Assembly (NCBI GenBank): GCA_966211455.1
Contig: CBIHNI010000017.1
Location: 41,167-105,166 of the forward strand
DNA length: 64,000 nt
Reading direction: 5' to 3'
Source of the DNA: 21-14-0-10-47-8 sp966211455
GTDB lineage: Bacteria > Bdellovibrionota > Bdellovibrionia > Bdellovibrionales > Bdellovibrionaceae
In this document: piece by piece, positions 17,486-26,788 of the stretch
How the letters are laid out: every line of letters starts with the position of its first letter
Numbering within the stretch: the stretch's first letter is position 1
Program-made: the position numbers and the translations under genes
The notes under the pieces: generated by a model
What the model was told of the DNA's origin: nothing
The model's input: only the letters and a program-made list of their open reading frames with translations
Databases searched by the model: none

Positions 17486-18001
17486 ATGAAAAGCATCTTG
17501 GTTTCTGCACTGGCAGTTTTGATTTCTTCCGCTTCTTTGGCGCAATCGCACGTGGCGCAGAGCCTGCCGGATCCAACCCCCGAGGCTTCTCCCAACGCGA
17601 CCGATGCCATGGTCAAAGAACCGAAAGAAAAAGCGGCAGCCGAAGCTGGTGGCGCGATTCAAAAAGCACGCGTGTTTTTCATCGAGCCTAAAAATGGTGC
17701 GACGGTTGCAAAAACTTTCAAAGTGAAGATGGGTGTCGAAGGCCTGAAGGTGCGTCCAGCTGGCGAAGCTCCGGATGAAGTGACCAGCGGCCATCACCAT
17801 CTTTTGATCGATCAGCAGGCGACCAAGGCGGGGGAAGCGATCGCGGCCGATGATAAGCACATCCATTTCGGCAAAGGTCAGACCGAAACCGAGCTCACGC
17901 TGCCGTCGGGGAAACACACGTTGACTTTGCAGTTTGCGGACGGGGCGCATCGCTCATTTGGACCTAAGATGAGCCAAACAATCACGATCACGGTGAAGTA
18001 A
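17486..18001 (+). CDS. Exported DUF4399-type protein
   Basis: A signal peptide (MKSILVSALAVLISSASLAQ), a Pro/Ala/Glu-rich linker, then a compact beta domain with the DUF4399 signature: FFIEPKNGATV, SGHHHLLID, KHIHFGKGQTE and GKHTLTLQFADG ending in SFGPKMSQTITITV. The function of the domain is unknown; the histidine cluster HHHLL suggests possible metal binding. It is probably periplasmic. It begins 22 bases after uvrB and may be read from the same transcript. Confidence 0.8.
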   Translation: MKSILVSALAVLISSASLAQSHVAQSLPDPTPEASPNATDAMVKEPKEKAAAEAGGAIQKARVFFIEPKNGATVAKTFKVKMGVEGLKVRPAGEAPDEVTSGHHHLLIDQQATKAGEAIAADDKHIHFGKGQTETELTLPSGKHTLTLQFADGAHRSFGPKMSQTITITVK

Positions 18002-18120
18002 GTCTAAATAGAGTTCCTCTTCTTCAAACATGTCGATTTTCTATCCAATGGTCCAGTAGGAACTGCTGCCGGGCATCGCTATTCTAAAGTTGTTCATACA
18101 GACAAATTTTCGGAGGAGCA

Positions 18121-18978
18121 ATGAAGGCGATTTTGTGTCTTTTGGTGGCAGTGATGGGATCAGCAAGTTTTGCGCAAACGGTGGATCCGGATGTGGCAAA
18201 AGCGCAAGCGGCTTTGGCGAAATCCCAAAGTTCGGTCGCGGCTCTGAACGCGTCTTTGGCGAAGCTGCAGGCTTCACATGCGGAAGGTCTTAAGGCTTTG
18301 GATGCAACAAAAGCCGATTATCGCCGCGCCGATGAAATCTACCAAAAAGCAAATCAAGCCTATGAAGCTGCAAAGTCCGCACATAAGGAATCCGCTGGTG
18401 GATTGTCAGTCGGGGGATTTGATTTTTTTGGCGGTTCTGGCGATCCGAAATTAAAAGCAAGCCTGGACAATGCGAAAGCGGCTTTGGATACGGCGACCGC
18501 GACTCGAAATGCGGCGATGGCTAAAATCGGCGAAGTGGAAAATGGCGTGCGTCAATTGGGTCAGCAATATCGCAGCACCAGCAGCGAAATGGCCGGCGTG
18601 CAAAGCGATATCGCGAGCACTCAAAAAGAATTGGCAAAGTACAATCAAACCGCTCAGCGAGCTTTGCTTCAGATGATCGAATCGCAAGGGCTTTCGGGTC
18701 AGTTCAGCAAAGTCGAAGCGCAAGCCGGTCGTCTGGAAGCTGCGATGGCGGCACTGGAGGCAAGATATGACAAATCAGTGCTGGGTGCTTATTTGCGCGA
18801 GAAAATGAAAGACATGCTCAACGATAAAGACACGTTCTGTGCTGCCAAAAATCAGTGCGATGGCAAAGGTGGCCCAGTGAGCGATAAAGCCGTGTCGAAT
18901 CTGTTTAAAGGTGGCGCGACGGCGGTGGCAAAGCCGGCGTCGACTCCGGCGTCAGCCGCTTCGGGCGCGACCAAGTAA
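18121..18978 (+). CDS. Exported alanine-rich coiled-coil protein
   Basis: A signal peptide (MKAILCLLVAVMGSASFAQ) is followed by about 200 residues of Ala/Lys/Gln-rich helix (AKAQAALAKSQSS, AALNASLAKLQASH) interrupted by a Gly/Phe-rich patch (GGFDFFGGSGD). A cysteine pair (FCAAKNQC) and an Ala/Pro/Ser tail complete it. Likely a periplasmic or surface structural protein; no family recognised. A strong site (cggagg) precedes the ATG. Confidence 0.7.
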   Translation: MKAILCLLVAVMGSASFAQTVDPDVAKAQAALAKSQSSVAALNASLAKLQASHAEGLKALDATKADYRRADEIYQKANQAYEAAKSAHKESAGGLSVGGFDFFGGSGDPKLKASLDNAKAALDTATATRNAAMAKIGEVENGVRQLGQQYRSTSSEMAGVQSDIASTQKELAKYNQTAQRALLQMIESQGLSGQFSKVEAQAGRLEAAMAALEARYDKSVLGAYLREKMKDMLNDKDTFCAAKNQCDGKGGPVSDKAVSNLFKGGATAVAKPASTPASAASGATK

Positions 18979-19003
18979 TCCCTGTCTAAAGATTGAATCT
19001 TAA

Positions 19004-19037
19004 AAACGGCCATGAGATAACAAGCTCATGGCCGTTT
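19004..19037 (+). terminator. Perfect hairpin covering the uvrC start codon
   Basis: AAACGGCCATGAG (19004-19016) and CTCATGGCCGTTT (19025-19037) pair perfectly over an 8-base loop and are followed by CTTCTTTT. It looks like the terminator of the coiled-coil gene, but its right arm contains the ATG (19028-19030) assigned to uvrC, so it may control uvrC translation. Confidence 0.65.
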
Positions 19038-20959
19038 CTTCTTTTGATCCTGTGCAATTTGAAATTCTAAAAGAGAAGATCAAAGAGTATCCGACGCAGT
19101 CGGGTGTTTATCTGATGAAGAATCTGGCCGATAAGATTATCTACGTCGGCAAAGCGAAAAACCTTCGCGCCCGGGTGCGCAGTTACTTTCAGGACAGCAA
19201 AGATCATTCAACCAAAACACGTGTGCTTGTCAGTCACATTCGTGAAGTCGAATACATTCTGACCAAAACCGAGGTCGAAGCTTTCCTGCTGGAAGCTTCA
19301 TTGATCAAGAAGCATCGGCCGAAATACAATATCCGGCTGAAGGATGACAAAGCTTATCCTTACATCAAGCTTTCGTGGTCGGACGATTACCCAAGGCTTT
19401 ATTTAAGCCGCAAGGTTCGAAAAGATGGCGGGCTTTATTTCGGTCCCTACACCAAGGGTCTTGCGGTGCAGGGGACGATCAAGTTTTTAAATCGCACTTT
19501 CAAAATTCGCGACTGCACGGATTCGGTGTTTAAGACGCGAAAACGTCCGTGTATGACTCATCAGATTGGGCGTTGCACGGCTCCCTGTGTGAATTTGATT
19601 TCGAAAGAGGACTATCGCGAAGAGGTCGAAGGCGCGAAGAATTTTCTGCGTGGCCAAGATAAGCGCGTGATCAAGCAGCTGACCGAAAGAATGAAGCTTG
19701 CGGCCAATGAAGAGAAATTTGAAGTCGCGGCCCGTTTGCGGGATTCGATCACCTCGGTGAAAGCGATTTTGGAAAAGCAGGCGGTCATCAATGCGACCAG
19801 CGACAAGGATCAAGATGCGATCGGCTTTCATGGCGATGATCGCGGTTGCTTGATTGAAACCGTGCACGTGCGCCAAGGCCGAGTGCTGGGAACGCGCGCG
19901 CATTATTTCCCGATGCTGGATCCGCATGATCCCAGCGAGGATCCGCGCGAGTGGCTGATCTCGTTTCTAAATCAGTACTATGAAGACAACGTGATCCCGG
20001 AAGAAGTTCTGCTGCCGGTGGAAGTCGGCGCGGATATGATGAAGCTCATGGAGGCCGTGCTGAAAGAGCGCTCGGGGGCGGATGTGGTCGTGCGTTTGGG
20101 GACGGGCGAAAAGGCTTCATCGCTGGTTGAGATGGCCAATCAAAATGCGCAGGCTCATTTTGAAAAATATGTGACCAAATCCGAAGAAAAGCGTCGCGGT
20201 CTGGAAGAGATCAAAGAACGTTTGGGTCTTCCGCACCTGCCTTTGCGCATTGAATGTTATGATATTTCCAATTTCCAAGGCGAGGAAAGTGTCGCGAGCC
20301 AAGTCGTTTTCGAGGATGGCGTACCGTCGAAAGAAAATTACCGCCGTTACAAAATCAAGACGGTCGAAGGCTCCAACGATTTTGCTTCGATGAAAGAGGT
20401 TTTATCCCGCAGGTTCCGTCACACCGAATACGATGACCCGCAATTGGTCGTCGTCGATGGCGGTAAGGGACAGCTCAGTGCGGCCGTGAAGATCTTAAAA
20501 GAGATCGGTCGCGATGATATTCCGGTCGTGGGCCTGGCGAAAGCGCGCGTGCAGGGCGAGTTCTCGGATTCAGAGGTCTTAAGCACCGAGGAGAGATTCT
20601 TTATTCCGGGCCGGCAGAATCCGGTGGTGTTTAAGAATAATTCGGAAGCGCATCATATCCTGGTCGGCATCCGCGATGAGGCGCACAGATTTGCGATCAC
20701 CTATCACCGCAAGCTGCGAGAGGCGACAAGTCTTGAGAGCTCTTTGGATTTCGTGGTGGGCCTTGGCGAAAAGCGAAAGAAAGAACTTTTAAAGGTGTAC
20801 CCGGATGTGCAGGCGATCAAAGCCGCCGAAGTGGAAGACCTGGCAAAAATCCCAGGCTTCAACCGTGTCTTGGCCGAACGGATCCTGTTGCAGCTGAACG
20901 AGGATGACGAGGACACCGAAGTCAGCAATCCATCGATTGATCTTTCGGCGTTGAAGTAG
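19028..20959 (+). CDS. uvrC: UvrABC excinuclease subunit C
   Basis: Makes the dual incisions of nucleotide excision repair. 643 residues. GIY-YIG nuclease (about residues 15-95; SGVYLMKN and IIYVGKAKNLRARV), Cys-rich linker (RPCMTHQIGRCTAPCV), UVR motif near 220-240, RNase H-like C-terminal nuclease (CYDISNFQGE and LVVVDGGKGQLSAA) and a terminal helix-hairpin-helix (EDLAKIPGFNRVLAERIL). The ATG lies inside a hairpin with no visible ribosome site; a GTG about 20 bases further in is an alternative that still keeps the GIY-YIG domain. Confidence 0.95.
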   Translation: MAVSSFDPVQFEILKEKIKEYPTQSGVYLMKNLADKIIYVGKAKNLRARVRSYFQDSKDHSTKTRVLVSHIREVEYILTKTEVEAFLLEASLIKKHRPKYNIRLKDDKAYPYIKLSWSDDYPRLYLSRKVRKDGGLYFGPYTKGLAVQGTIKFLNRTFKIRDCTDSVFKTRKRPCMTHQIGRCTAPCVNLISKEDYREEVEGAKNFLRGQDKRVIKQLTERMKLAANEEKFEVAARLRDSITSVKAILEKQAVINATSDKDQDAIGFHGDDRGCLIETVHVRQGRVLGTRAHYFPMLDPHDPSEDPREWLISFLNQYYEDNVIPEEVLLPVEVGADMMKLMEAVLKERSGADVVVRLGTGEKASSLVEMANQNAQAHFEKYVTKSEEKRRGLEEIKERLGLPHLPLRIECYDISNFQGEESVASQVVFEDGVPSKENYRRYKIKTVEGSNDFASMKEVLSRRFRHTEYDDPQLVVVDGGKGQLSAAVKILKEIGRDDIPVVGLAKARVQGEFSDSEVLSTEERFFIPGRQNPVVFKNNSEAHHILVGIRDEAHRFAITYHRKLREATSLESSLDFVVGLGEKRKKELLKVYPDVQAIKAAEVEDLAKIPGFNRVLAERILLQLNEDDEDTEVSNPSIDLSALK

Positions 20960-21137
20960 GGGCTCCGGATGAGGGGCTGAAGAGCGGTGGCGCTGGGAGC
21001 GAAGCGTTCTGGCTTCGTGGGTGCGGGGGATTCTGTCTGTGGCGTGGATAGCTTCGCGGCATTAGAGACAGGAGATTTTGCTTTGCGAGCGCGCGGATGG
21101 GGTTTTGGATTTTGTTTGAAGCTCTCGGCCGCTTTGC

Positions 21138-21170
21138 GACCCTATTAGGGTACGAATAGGGTCTCTTTTT
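21138..21170 (+). terminator. Terminator downstream of uvrC
   Basis: GACCCTATT / AATAGGGTC with an 8-base loop is followed by TCTTTTT. It lies about 180 bases after the uvrC stop; the rest of 20960-21210 shows no gene. Confidence 0.75.
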
Positions 21171-21210
21171 GGGGAGCGGGATGAGGTCAATCCACCAAAA
21201 TACGACTTTA

Positions 21211-21918
21211 TCAGGTGGATTCGTTAAAGGGGTTCAGGTCAAGGACTTGAGGGGTGTTCTTCTTTTGAGGAGTGTTTCCTTTGTTTGCGGTTGGGGGGGT
21301 GGATTCTTTTTGTCGTTCGAGTTTTAAGTTTGGTGATTTGTTCTTTTTCCCGCGTTTGAATTCCCCTCGAGCTTCTTTTTGGTTGAGTTTTAAATAAGAA
21401 ATTCCATTCTTGTAGTCTCGTCCCCATTCCAGAATGCGAGTGAAGGGGCGAAGGGTGAAAAGTTTTAGTTTATTCTCATTTGGATCGTTTGCATCGGATG
21501 TATTGGATGCACTGGATACAATTGATGCGTGGGATCGTCTCTGATCTCTGCTGAATGTATTTGGATCTAAGAGCTTTCTGTTTTGCACCCTTGCAAGGGC
21601 TAGCGCTAATTTCGAATTCAAAACCCGCACAAATCTCACGTAGGCTTCGCGGGATTCAATCTTGATCACAAAGTGAATATGCGACCAGTTGATCGCAAGC
21701 TCATATATTTTTACGCCAGATTCTTTTGCGGTTTGATGGATGAGCCTTTCTAAGCTTTGATTCTTGGGGCGAAAGATTTTGAAATTCATCGATCGCAGTA
21801 CCAGATGGATCGGCTTTTTTATGGAAAGTGGTCTTTTTGATTTTCGTTTTCCGACCAGGTGCTCGCCGCCGAAGTATGTCTTTGCATTTTTGATAAATCC
21901 AAAACGGATTTGTTTCAT
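21211..21918 (-). CDS. RAYT-like Y1 (HUH) transposase, copy 2
   Basis: Paralogue of the gene at 3259-3909, with the same MKQI-FGFIK start, KPIHLVLRS, NWSHIHFVIKI (HUH) and WGRDYKNGISYL motifs. It has a longer insertion before the LFTLRPFTRILEWG block and a Lys/Pro/Thr-rich C-terminal tail. The copies have diverged in the tails and in the central linker, so this is an old duplication rather than a recent transposition. An 8-bp inverted repeat, AATCCACC/GGTGGATT (21189-21221), straddles the stop codon. Confidence 0.75.
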   Translation of the reverse strand: MKQIRFGFIKNAKTYFGGEHLVGKRKSKRPLSIKKPIHLVLRSMNFKIFRPKNQSLERLIHQTAKESGVKIYELAINWSHIHFVIKIESREAYVRFVRVLNSKLALALARVQNRKLLDPNTFSRDQRRSHASIVSSASNTSDANDPNENKLKLFTLRPFTRILEWGRDYKNGISYLKLNQKEARGEFKRGKKNKSPNLKLERQKESTPPTANKGNTPQKKNTPQVLDLNPFNEST

Positions 21919-22025
21919 AGGCATTCTCGCTTTCAAAAAAGTGAGATGGATATATCATGGGTTTTTATCTGTATTTTTCAGGCCGAACAGGAATGCGAAT
22001 CAGATCTCTGCGTATACGCACAAGA

Positions 22026-22039
22026 CCCTTCGCCCCGCT
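22026..22039 (+). repeat. RAYT-associated tag upstream of copy 2
   Basis: CCCTTCGCCCCGCT lies about 108 bases upstream of the transposase start, the same distance as in copy 1. The rest of 21919-22433 has a purine-rich short repeat (ATACTCGAAAGAAGAA twice, 22156-22190) and no convincing gene. Confidence 0.45.
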
Positions 22040-22433
22040 GTGCGGGCGGGAAGTTTTCGAGAAAACTCAAAATTGGAATTTAAATTCAATGCCGACGAAA
22101 TTTGAGAGCCGGAAAATGCGTCAAGAGATATTCGAAATTTTTATTTCTGAAAGGGATACTCGAAAGAAGAATAGATACTCGAAAGAAGAACAGAAAGAAG
22201 AATAGAAAAACACTTCAAACTCTGTCGCCGGCAGTCACCGCTGCGGTTATTGCAAGGATCCGAACCACCAAGCACTGGCTGTTTCAAGCTCGTCGCAAAT
22301 CACAATTGCAGCCTTAAGCAGATCGCTCATTCTCATATGTGCCACGCGTGCTCTCCGGTCGCCCCTTGCTCCGTGCGTCCGACATTCACACCCGTCTGCG
22401 CTCGCTTTTCCTGCGTCCCACAGATGTGCGGGC

Positions 22434-23072
22434 TTACCGTGCTTTCGTTTCGAAATAATTCAGATCGATAAACAAAGCTGCGGCCATGACGATCTTTCTT
22501 TCGTTCTCGGGGAGGTCGACGTCGGGGAAGTCGACTTCGAAGTTGTCCTTGTCGGTAAAGCCTTCGGATAAAATGCCGGCCCATTTCTTTTTCACTTCGG
22601 CTTTCTTCAAGCCGTTATGCAGGAAAGTGAAAGTCCAGGGTTTCCAAATGGGCGAAGAAACAGTCATGATGATCTTTCCGTATTCGTTCAGCACGTCGAA
22701 GCGCTTCGAGACCACAGAGAAGCGCTGCTGGATCGCACCCATCGGGCGGCCGCGGGGATTCTTGACCTCCAGGCGCTGAAACAAAATGCGAAAGGGGTGA
22801 TGGCCCACCAAAAACACCTGACGGTCCATATCAAAGAAATGAATATCAAACTTGCGCCAATGCCCCAGATACTGACGAAACAAAAATCCCAAAATTCCTT
22901 TTTGCTGTTCAGCTGCGTAGGCGATCGGCTTTAAAGTGTCATCCAAGATCGAATACTTGTTGCGGGTTTCAAAACCCAGCCACTCGCCCAGCTCGTGGAC
23001 TTGGCGCACGTAAATGGTGCGCAGTTCTTTTAAAGGAACATCGGCTGGCGAAGCAGGGGCAGGGTTTTGCAT
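22434..23072 (-). CDS. Phospholipid scramblase-family protein
   Basis: 212 residues of the scramblase/LURP-one beta-barrel fold. Visible signatures: ETRNKYSILDD, HHPFRILFQRLEV, GAIQQRFSVVSKRFDVL, SSPIWKPWTFTF, KKWAGILSEGFTDKDNFEVDF and a terminal FIDLNYFE. Bacterial members have no proven flippase activity; membrane association or signalling is more likely. A good ribosome site (gaagga) precedes the ATG. It is the last gene of a minus-strand set with the two basic-tailed paralogues and the XRE regulator. Confidence 0.85.
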   Translation of the reverse strand: MQNPAPASPADVPLKELRTIYVRQVHELGEWLGFETRNKYSILDDTLKPIAYAAEQQKGILGFLFRQYLGHWRKFDIHFFDMDRQVFLVGHHPFRILFQRLEVKNPRGRPMGAIQQRFSVVSKRFDVLNEYGKIIMTVSSPIWKPWTFTFLHNGLKKAEVKKKWAGILSEGFTDKDNFEVDFPDVDLPENERKIVMAAALFIDLNYFETKAR

Positions 23073-23108
23073 GCAAATCCTTCTGTGAAATCGGCTCGAA
23101 TCCAGGTT

Positions 23109-24449
23109 TTAAGTTATTTTCTCAAACTTTTTGGCAATATCAAGGCCTGCCTCTTTGGCTTTCGCAATAAAAGGCAAAGCGCGTTTCATATCTTTTAGCT
23201 TCACGCAGGCCTCTAGGTACATGCGAAGATCGGCGCGGTTTTCATAGCCCGCCCCAAAGTACACCTCGTACAAATCCAAAGTGTAAGGCTTCGGATTGTC
23301 CCTCGACCAATAAGCATCGCTTAAAAGGCGGTTGGCATTTTTCTGATCTTTGTTTTCACGAAGGTAAGCGATGGCTTTTTCTTTCACATCGGCCGGCATG
23401 GCTTTCATTTTTTTAAAGCCCGCGAGGGCTTTTTGCACCGCCTCGGGGACGGTGAAGTGTTTGTTGAGCTGATCTAAAACCCGATCCAACTGCGCATTCG
23501 ATTTTTGAAAGGCACCAGCCTTCGCTAAAGATTTCAAAATTGCAAACAGCTCTTCGCGGCTATTTTCCGTGGTCTTGGTGCTGAAAATATTTTTTTCAAA
23601 GCAATCCAGGTAGCGCCCCGAATGTTTTTGAATCACGCCGGCGGACACCTTGGCTTTCATGGCATCACGAACAGTCTGAATGCAATAGCAATTGTCCTCG
23701 AGCTTTTCATTTTCAAGCAAAAGACCATAAACGGCGTCTTTGGTTTTTTGATCCGCTTTTTCGACAAAAGACTTTTCATCCTCATCATTTAATAAAATAA
23801 ACCATCCCACATCAGCCAAAGTGACCTTGGGCTTTTGTAAAAGCTTTTGCACAAGCTGATTCGCCAGAGGTGCCACCTTCGGGATGCCGAAGATCTCCAT
23901 CGCAAGCCGCAATAAGGTGTGAGGCACCTCTCCCTGATCGAAGCTGCGGTCGATCTCGGTGGCAAAGGTCTCAAGCCCCGCTTTTTTAAAAGACGCGAGC
24001 AAGCTTTTTGGCGAAAGCAAATCAAAGTCTTTGCGCGTACCAGGTGAAATGATCAAAAACGCCGATTTCGGTGTGGGGTCCAACAGCAGCATCAGTTCGG
24101 CGCTGAGTTCGGGGCCTTTGTGTTTGGGATCCATGTAAAGCTTGGTGATTTCTGGCAACAAGGCTTCGCCCAAAGATACGCCTTCTTCTAAAAGCGCTTT
24201 GTAGGTCTTCAGATCTTTGCCGAAGCTTTCTTCGCTTTTAAAATGGAAGTCTTGCGCTTTTTTGATAAAAGCTGCAATCGACGCCGGCGAAGCAAGAGTC
24301 GCTGATTTGCCGGCCGAAGTCTTGGGTTTTGAAGTTTTCGGCATTGCAGCCTTCGCATCAGAACCGGAAGCTTTTTTCCCGTTCGCAGGAGACTTCTTTG
24401 CCGCTGTTGACTTTTTTGCGGCCGTTTTCTTGACAGTCTTTTGGGCCAT
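23109..24449 (-). CDS. Basic-tailed helical protein A (histone H1-like N-terminus)
   Basis: 446 residues. The first ~50 are Lys/Ala/Ser/Thr-rich (MAQKTVKKTAAKKSTAAKKS), like bacterial histone H1-like tails that bind nucleic acids. The remaining ~390 look all-helical and repeat-like, starting SPASIAAFIKKAQ. The body of about 160 residues after the tail is clearly paralogous to the gene upstream (24465-25481). The C-terminal third, absent from the paralogue, resembles helical hairpin repeats (NRADLRMYLEACVKLKDMK). The ribosome site ggagaaa is present, 15 bases after the upstream gene. Function unknown; the tail suggests DNA or RNA binding. Confidence 0.75.
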   Translation of the reverse strand: MAQKTVKKTAAKKSTAAKKSPANGKKASGSDAKAAMPKTSKPKTSAGKSATLASPASIAAFIKKAQDFHFKSEESFGKDLKTYKALLEEGVSLGEALLPEITKLYMDPKHKGPELSAELMLLLDPTPKSAFLIISPGTRKDFDLLSPKSLLASFKKAGLETFATEIDRSFDQGEVPHTLLRLAMEIFGIPKVAPLANQLVQKLLQKPKVTLADVGWFILLNDEDEKSFVEKADQKTKDAVYGLLLENEKLEDNCYCIQTVRDAMKAKVSAGVIQKHSGRYLDCFEKNIFSTKTTENSREELFAILKSLAKAGAFQKSNAQLDRVLDQLNKHFTVPEAVQKALAGFKKMKAMPADVKEKAIAYLRENKDQKNANRLLSDAYWSRDNPKPYTLDLYEVYFGAGYENRADLRMYLEACVKLKDMKRALPFIAKAKEAGLDIAKKFEKIT

Positions 24450-24464
24450 GGGATTTTTCTCCTG

Positions 24465-25481
24465 CTAAACTTTGAATTTTGTATTGGACAGATGAGCTTT
24501 CAGCTTTTCGAAGATGCTGGTGAATTCGGGCATGGATTTTTGAAAAGCCGGGTTTTCGCCGATGATTTTGAGTGCCTTCATGACTTCGGCGCGGTGGTAA
24601 TCCGATTCTTTGGGTAAAAAAAGATTCTGCTCTAAGTATTCGAAGTGCCGCTTTCCAGCTTGGCGCAGAACTTCCGCCGAAACCCCATCATTGCAAGCAT
24701 CGCGAATATTTTCCACCGAATAGATTGTCGTCAGCGGTCGCTGCAGCCAGCGCGCATAGGCCGCGTCTTTGACTTTCTGGTCCGCCATCGCGGCTGGACG
24801 TTTTCCAGAATATTGATCATAAATAAACCAGTAAAGGCCATCAGACGGATCGCGGCCCTTCGGGATTGGCATCGCTAAGATCCGCATCACGGTCGCACTG
24901 GCAGGTGCCAGAGCTTTTTCAATGCCAAAGATATCAAAGACATTGGCGAGCAGCATGTAAGGAAATTTTCCTGCATCGATCAATGAATTGACGTGTTCGA
25001 AAAAACCATCGAGCCCAGCTTTCTTAATTCCGGATGTCAGCTTGCCGCTATCAACAAGATCGTAATCCTGACGGGCGTCAGGATGTAAAATCAAAAAAGC
25101 CGTCTGCGGGGTGCGATCCAAAGCCAGCAGAATCTGCGCGGCAGCGGCTGGTGTTTTGTAAGCCGGATCCTGCAAACGCTTCGTCAGCTCGGGCATTAAT
25201 ACTTCGCCCATGTCTTTGGCTTGTTTGATCAGCTCTTTCAAAGTTTGGACGTCTTGATTGTAGCTCTTGCCGTCTTCCAGCATAAGAGAATCGACTTTTT
25301 TTAAGAAGGCCGCGATGGCAGCAGGGCTTGCAGAGGCTTGCGCGGGTTTTGCCGCCCGGGCAGATTGAGCCGATTTCTGAGTCTTGGCCGCTGCCGGCTT
25401 TTTTGCGGAAGCGGTTTTCGGTTTCGGTGCGGTTTTTGGGGTGGCCTTCGCCTTTGACTTGCTTGCGGTTTTTTTTGCCAT
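24465..25481 (-). CDS. Basic-tailed helical protein B, paralogue of its neighbour
   Basis: About 338 residues from the Met at 25481, chosen because cagagga precedes it and the tail begins MAKKTASKSK; the frame is open to 25544. The Lys/Ala/Pro-rich tail (about 65 residues) is followed by a helical body beginning SPAAIAAFLKKV. It aligns with the neighbour through TPQTAFLILHPDARQDYD (neighbour: TPKSAFLIISPGTRKDFD) and FDIFGIEKALAP (neighbour: MEIFGIPKVAPL). It lacks the neighbour's C-terminal extension. It lies between the XRE regulator and paralogue A, all on the minus strand. Confidence 0.75.
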   Translation of the reverse strand: MAKKTASKSKAKATPKTAPKPKTASAKKPAAAKTQKSAQSARAAKPAQASASPAAIAAFLKKVDSLMLEDGKSYNQDVQTLKELIKQAKDMGEVLMPELTKRLQDPAYKTPAAAAQILLALDRTPQTAFLILHPDARQDYDLVDSGKLTSGIKKAGLDGFFEHVNSLIDAGKFPYMLLANVFDIFGIEKALAPASATVMRILAMPIPKGRDPSDGLYWFIYDQYSGKRPAAMADQKVKDAAYARWLQRPLTTIYSVENIRDACNDGVSAEVLRQAGKRHFEYLEQNLFLPKESDYHRAEVMKALKIIGENPAFQKSMPEFTSIFEKLKAHLSNTKFKV

Positions 25482-25551
25482 ATTTTTCCTCTGCGTTTTG
25501 ATCCTCATTTTCAGATCGACGCAGAGGAGAGTCAACAAAGCCAAAGGCCTT

Positions 25552-25902
25552 CTAACTTTGGTCTGTTTCGCTCAACAAATTGATATTCGTAACCACCGCC
25601 GCTTCGGTTTCCGGATGGTAGGTGAGCATCTGCTGAATTTTTCTTTCCAGCTCTTGCACGACGGTCAGGCACTCGCGGACTTTGTGGCCAGCCGGCTCCA
25701 TGACTCCGAAAAGTTCATTTAACGAGACACCCAGAACATGGGCCAAACGCACGTAGACAAGTCCACGGATGGGGCGGCCGAGCTCCCACTCGCGATAAGT
25801 GGACTGTGCGATGCCGACAGCGCCGGCCACTTCAACAACAGAAAGATTTCGTCGCTCGCGAAACTGTTTCAGTCTTTTTCCAAATTCGATTTCTTTATTC
25901 AT
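25552..25902 (-). CDS. XRE/Cro-family HTH regulator
   Basis: 116 residues. A helix-turn-helix in the first 65 residues (FGKRLKQFRERRNLSVVEVA, then GIAQSTYREWELGRPI). A C-terminal helical part (VVQELERKIQQML) may dimerise. It is the first gene of the minus-strand run that leads into the two basic-tailed paralogues 70 bases on, and may autoregulate that run (inferred from position only). Confidence 0.85.
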   Translation of the reverse strand: MNKEIEFGKRLKQFRERRNLSVVEVAGAVGIAQSTYREWELGRPIRGLVYVRLAHVLGVSLNELFGVMEPAGHKVRECLTVVQELERKIQQMLTYHPETEAAVVTNINLLSETDQS

Positions 25903-26011
25903 CTCTCACCCCCAAACAGCACGTACTCACGGCGCAAGAATAGGGGGTGCGCCCGCGTTCAGGTATTTGGATTCAGATATGTGAGATATTCAAAATCAGA
26001 ATAGCAAAAAG

Positions 26012-26788
26012 CTAAAGCAGACGGCGAAGGATGAAATAATACTGATGCGGCATCGGCGCTCCCGTCCAAGATTCGCACATCAAAGACGGGCGGTAGCAAT
26101 CGGTTTTGCCGCTCAAGGTTTGGTATTCGTCACCGAGACCCATCATATGACCCACTTCGTGCGCGATGGCGATGGCTGTCCAGTTTCGCGCCCAGTTCTG
26201 ATCGTAAGGGCCGCGGGTTGTGTCCAGCACGTTCACCGAAAAGTGCGCGTTTGCCGCCGAATCGGCGCGTAAGAACTCGAAACGATAAGCGAAATCCATC
26301 GGCACTTGATATTGATTCCAGATCAAGGCGGCCGCTTTCAATTTGTTTTCAAAATCCACCAGATCCGTGCCGTCTGGGTTTTTAAAATGCACACGAACCT
26401 GCATCACCAAGGTTCCCGTTGGGTCCACAAACACGTCATACAGGTACTTTTTCTTGGCGATGCCAACGTAAGTGATCGTGCCTTTGATTTGGGGTTTTGG
26501 TTTTAAAGCCAAACTGACGATTTCGGCCGGATCGGGAAAGCGCGTGTCCGAATCTTTTAAATGCACGCGGAAGGATTTAAAGCTTTCATCGGGAAACTGG
26601 TTTCGCACCGGCTCGGTGAAAAGCTTCTCGTAAAGCCAGCGGTGGCTTTCATCCGCCTGGGCGTCCAAATCACCCGTCACAGAGGCAGGGGCTGTGGTCG
26701 GCACGGCCGCCAGTGAAGCCGTTTGGGCAAAAAGCGGCAAGGATAGAAGCAAAACAGAAGCTATTTGCGAGAGAAATCTCAGACTCAT
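26012..26788 (-). CDS. Exported metzincin-like zinc metalloprotease
   Basis: 258 residues with a signal peptide (SQIASVLLLSLPLFAQTASLA). The zinc site is HEVGHMMGLGDEY near the C-terminus, an HExxHxxGxxD-type motif in which Asp is the likely third ligand, as in snapalysin-type enzymes. A Met-turn candidate follows (PSLMCESWTG). The domain before it carries VFVDPTGTLVMQVRVHF. Probably a secreted protease for nutrient acquisition or prey digestion. Confidence 0.8.
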   Translation of the reverse strand: MSLRFLSQIASVLLLSLPLFAQTASLAAVPTTAPASVTGDLDAQADESHRWLYEKLFTEPVRNQFPDESFKSFRVHLKDSDTRFPDPAEIVSLALKPKPQIKGTITYVGIAKKKYLYDVFVDPTGTLVMQVRVHFKNPDGTDLVDFENKLKAAALIWNQYQVPMDFAYRFEFLRADSAANAHFSVNVLDTTRGPYDQNWARNWTAIAIAHEVGHMMGLGDEYQTLSGKTDCYRPSLMCESWTGAPMPHQYYFILRRLL

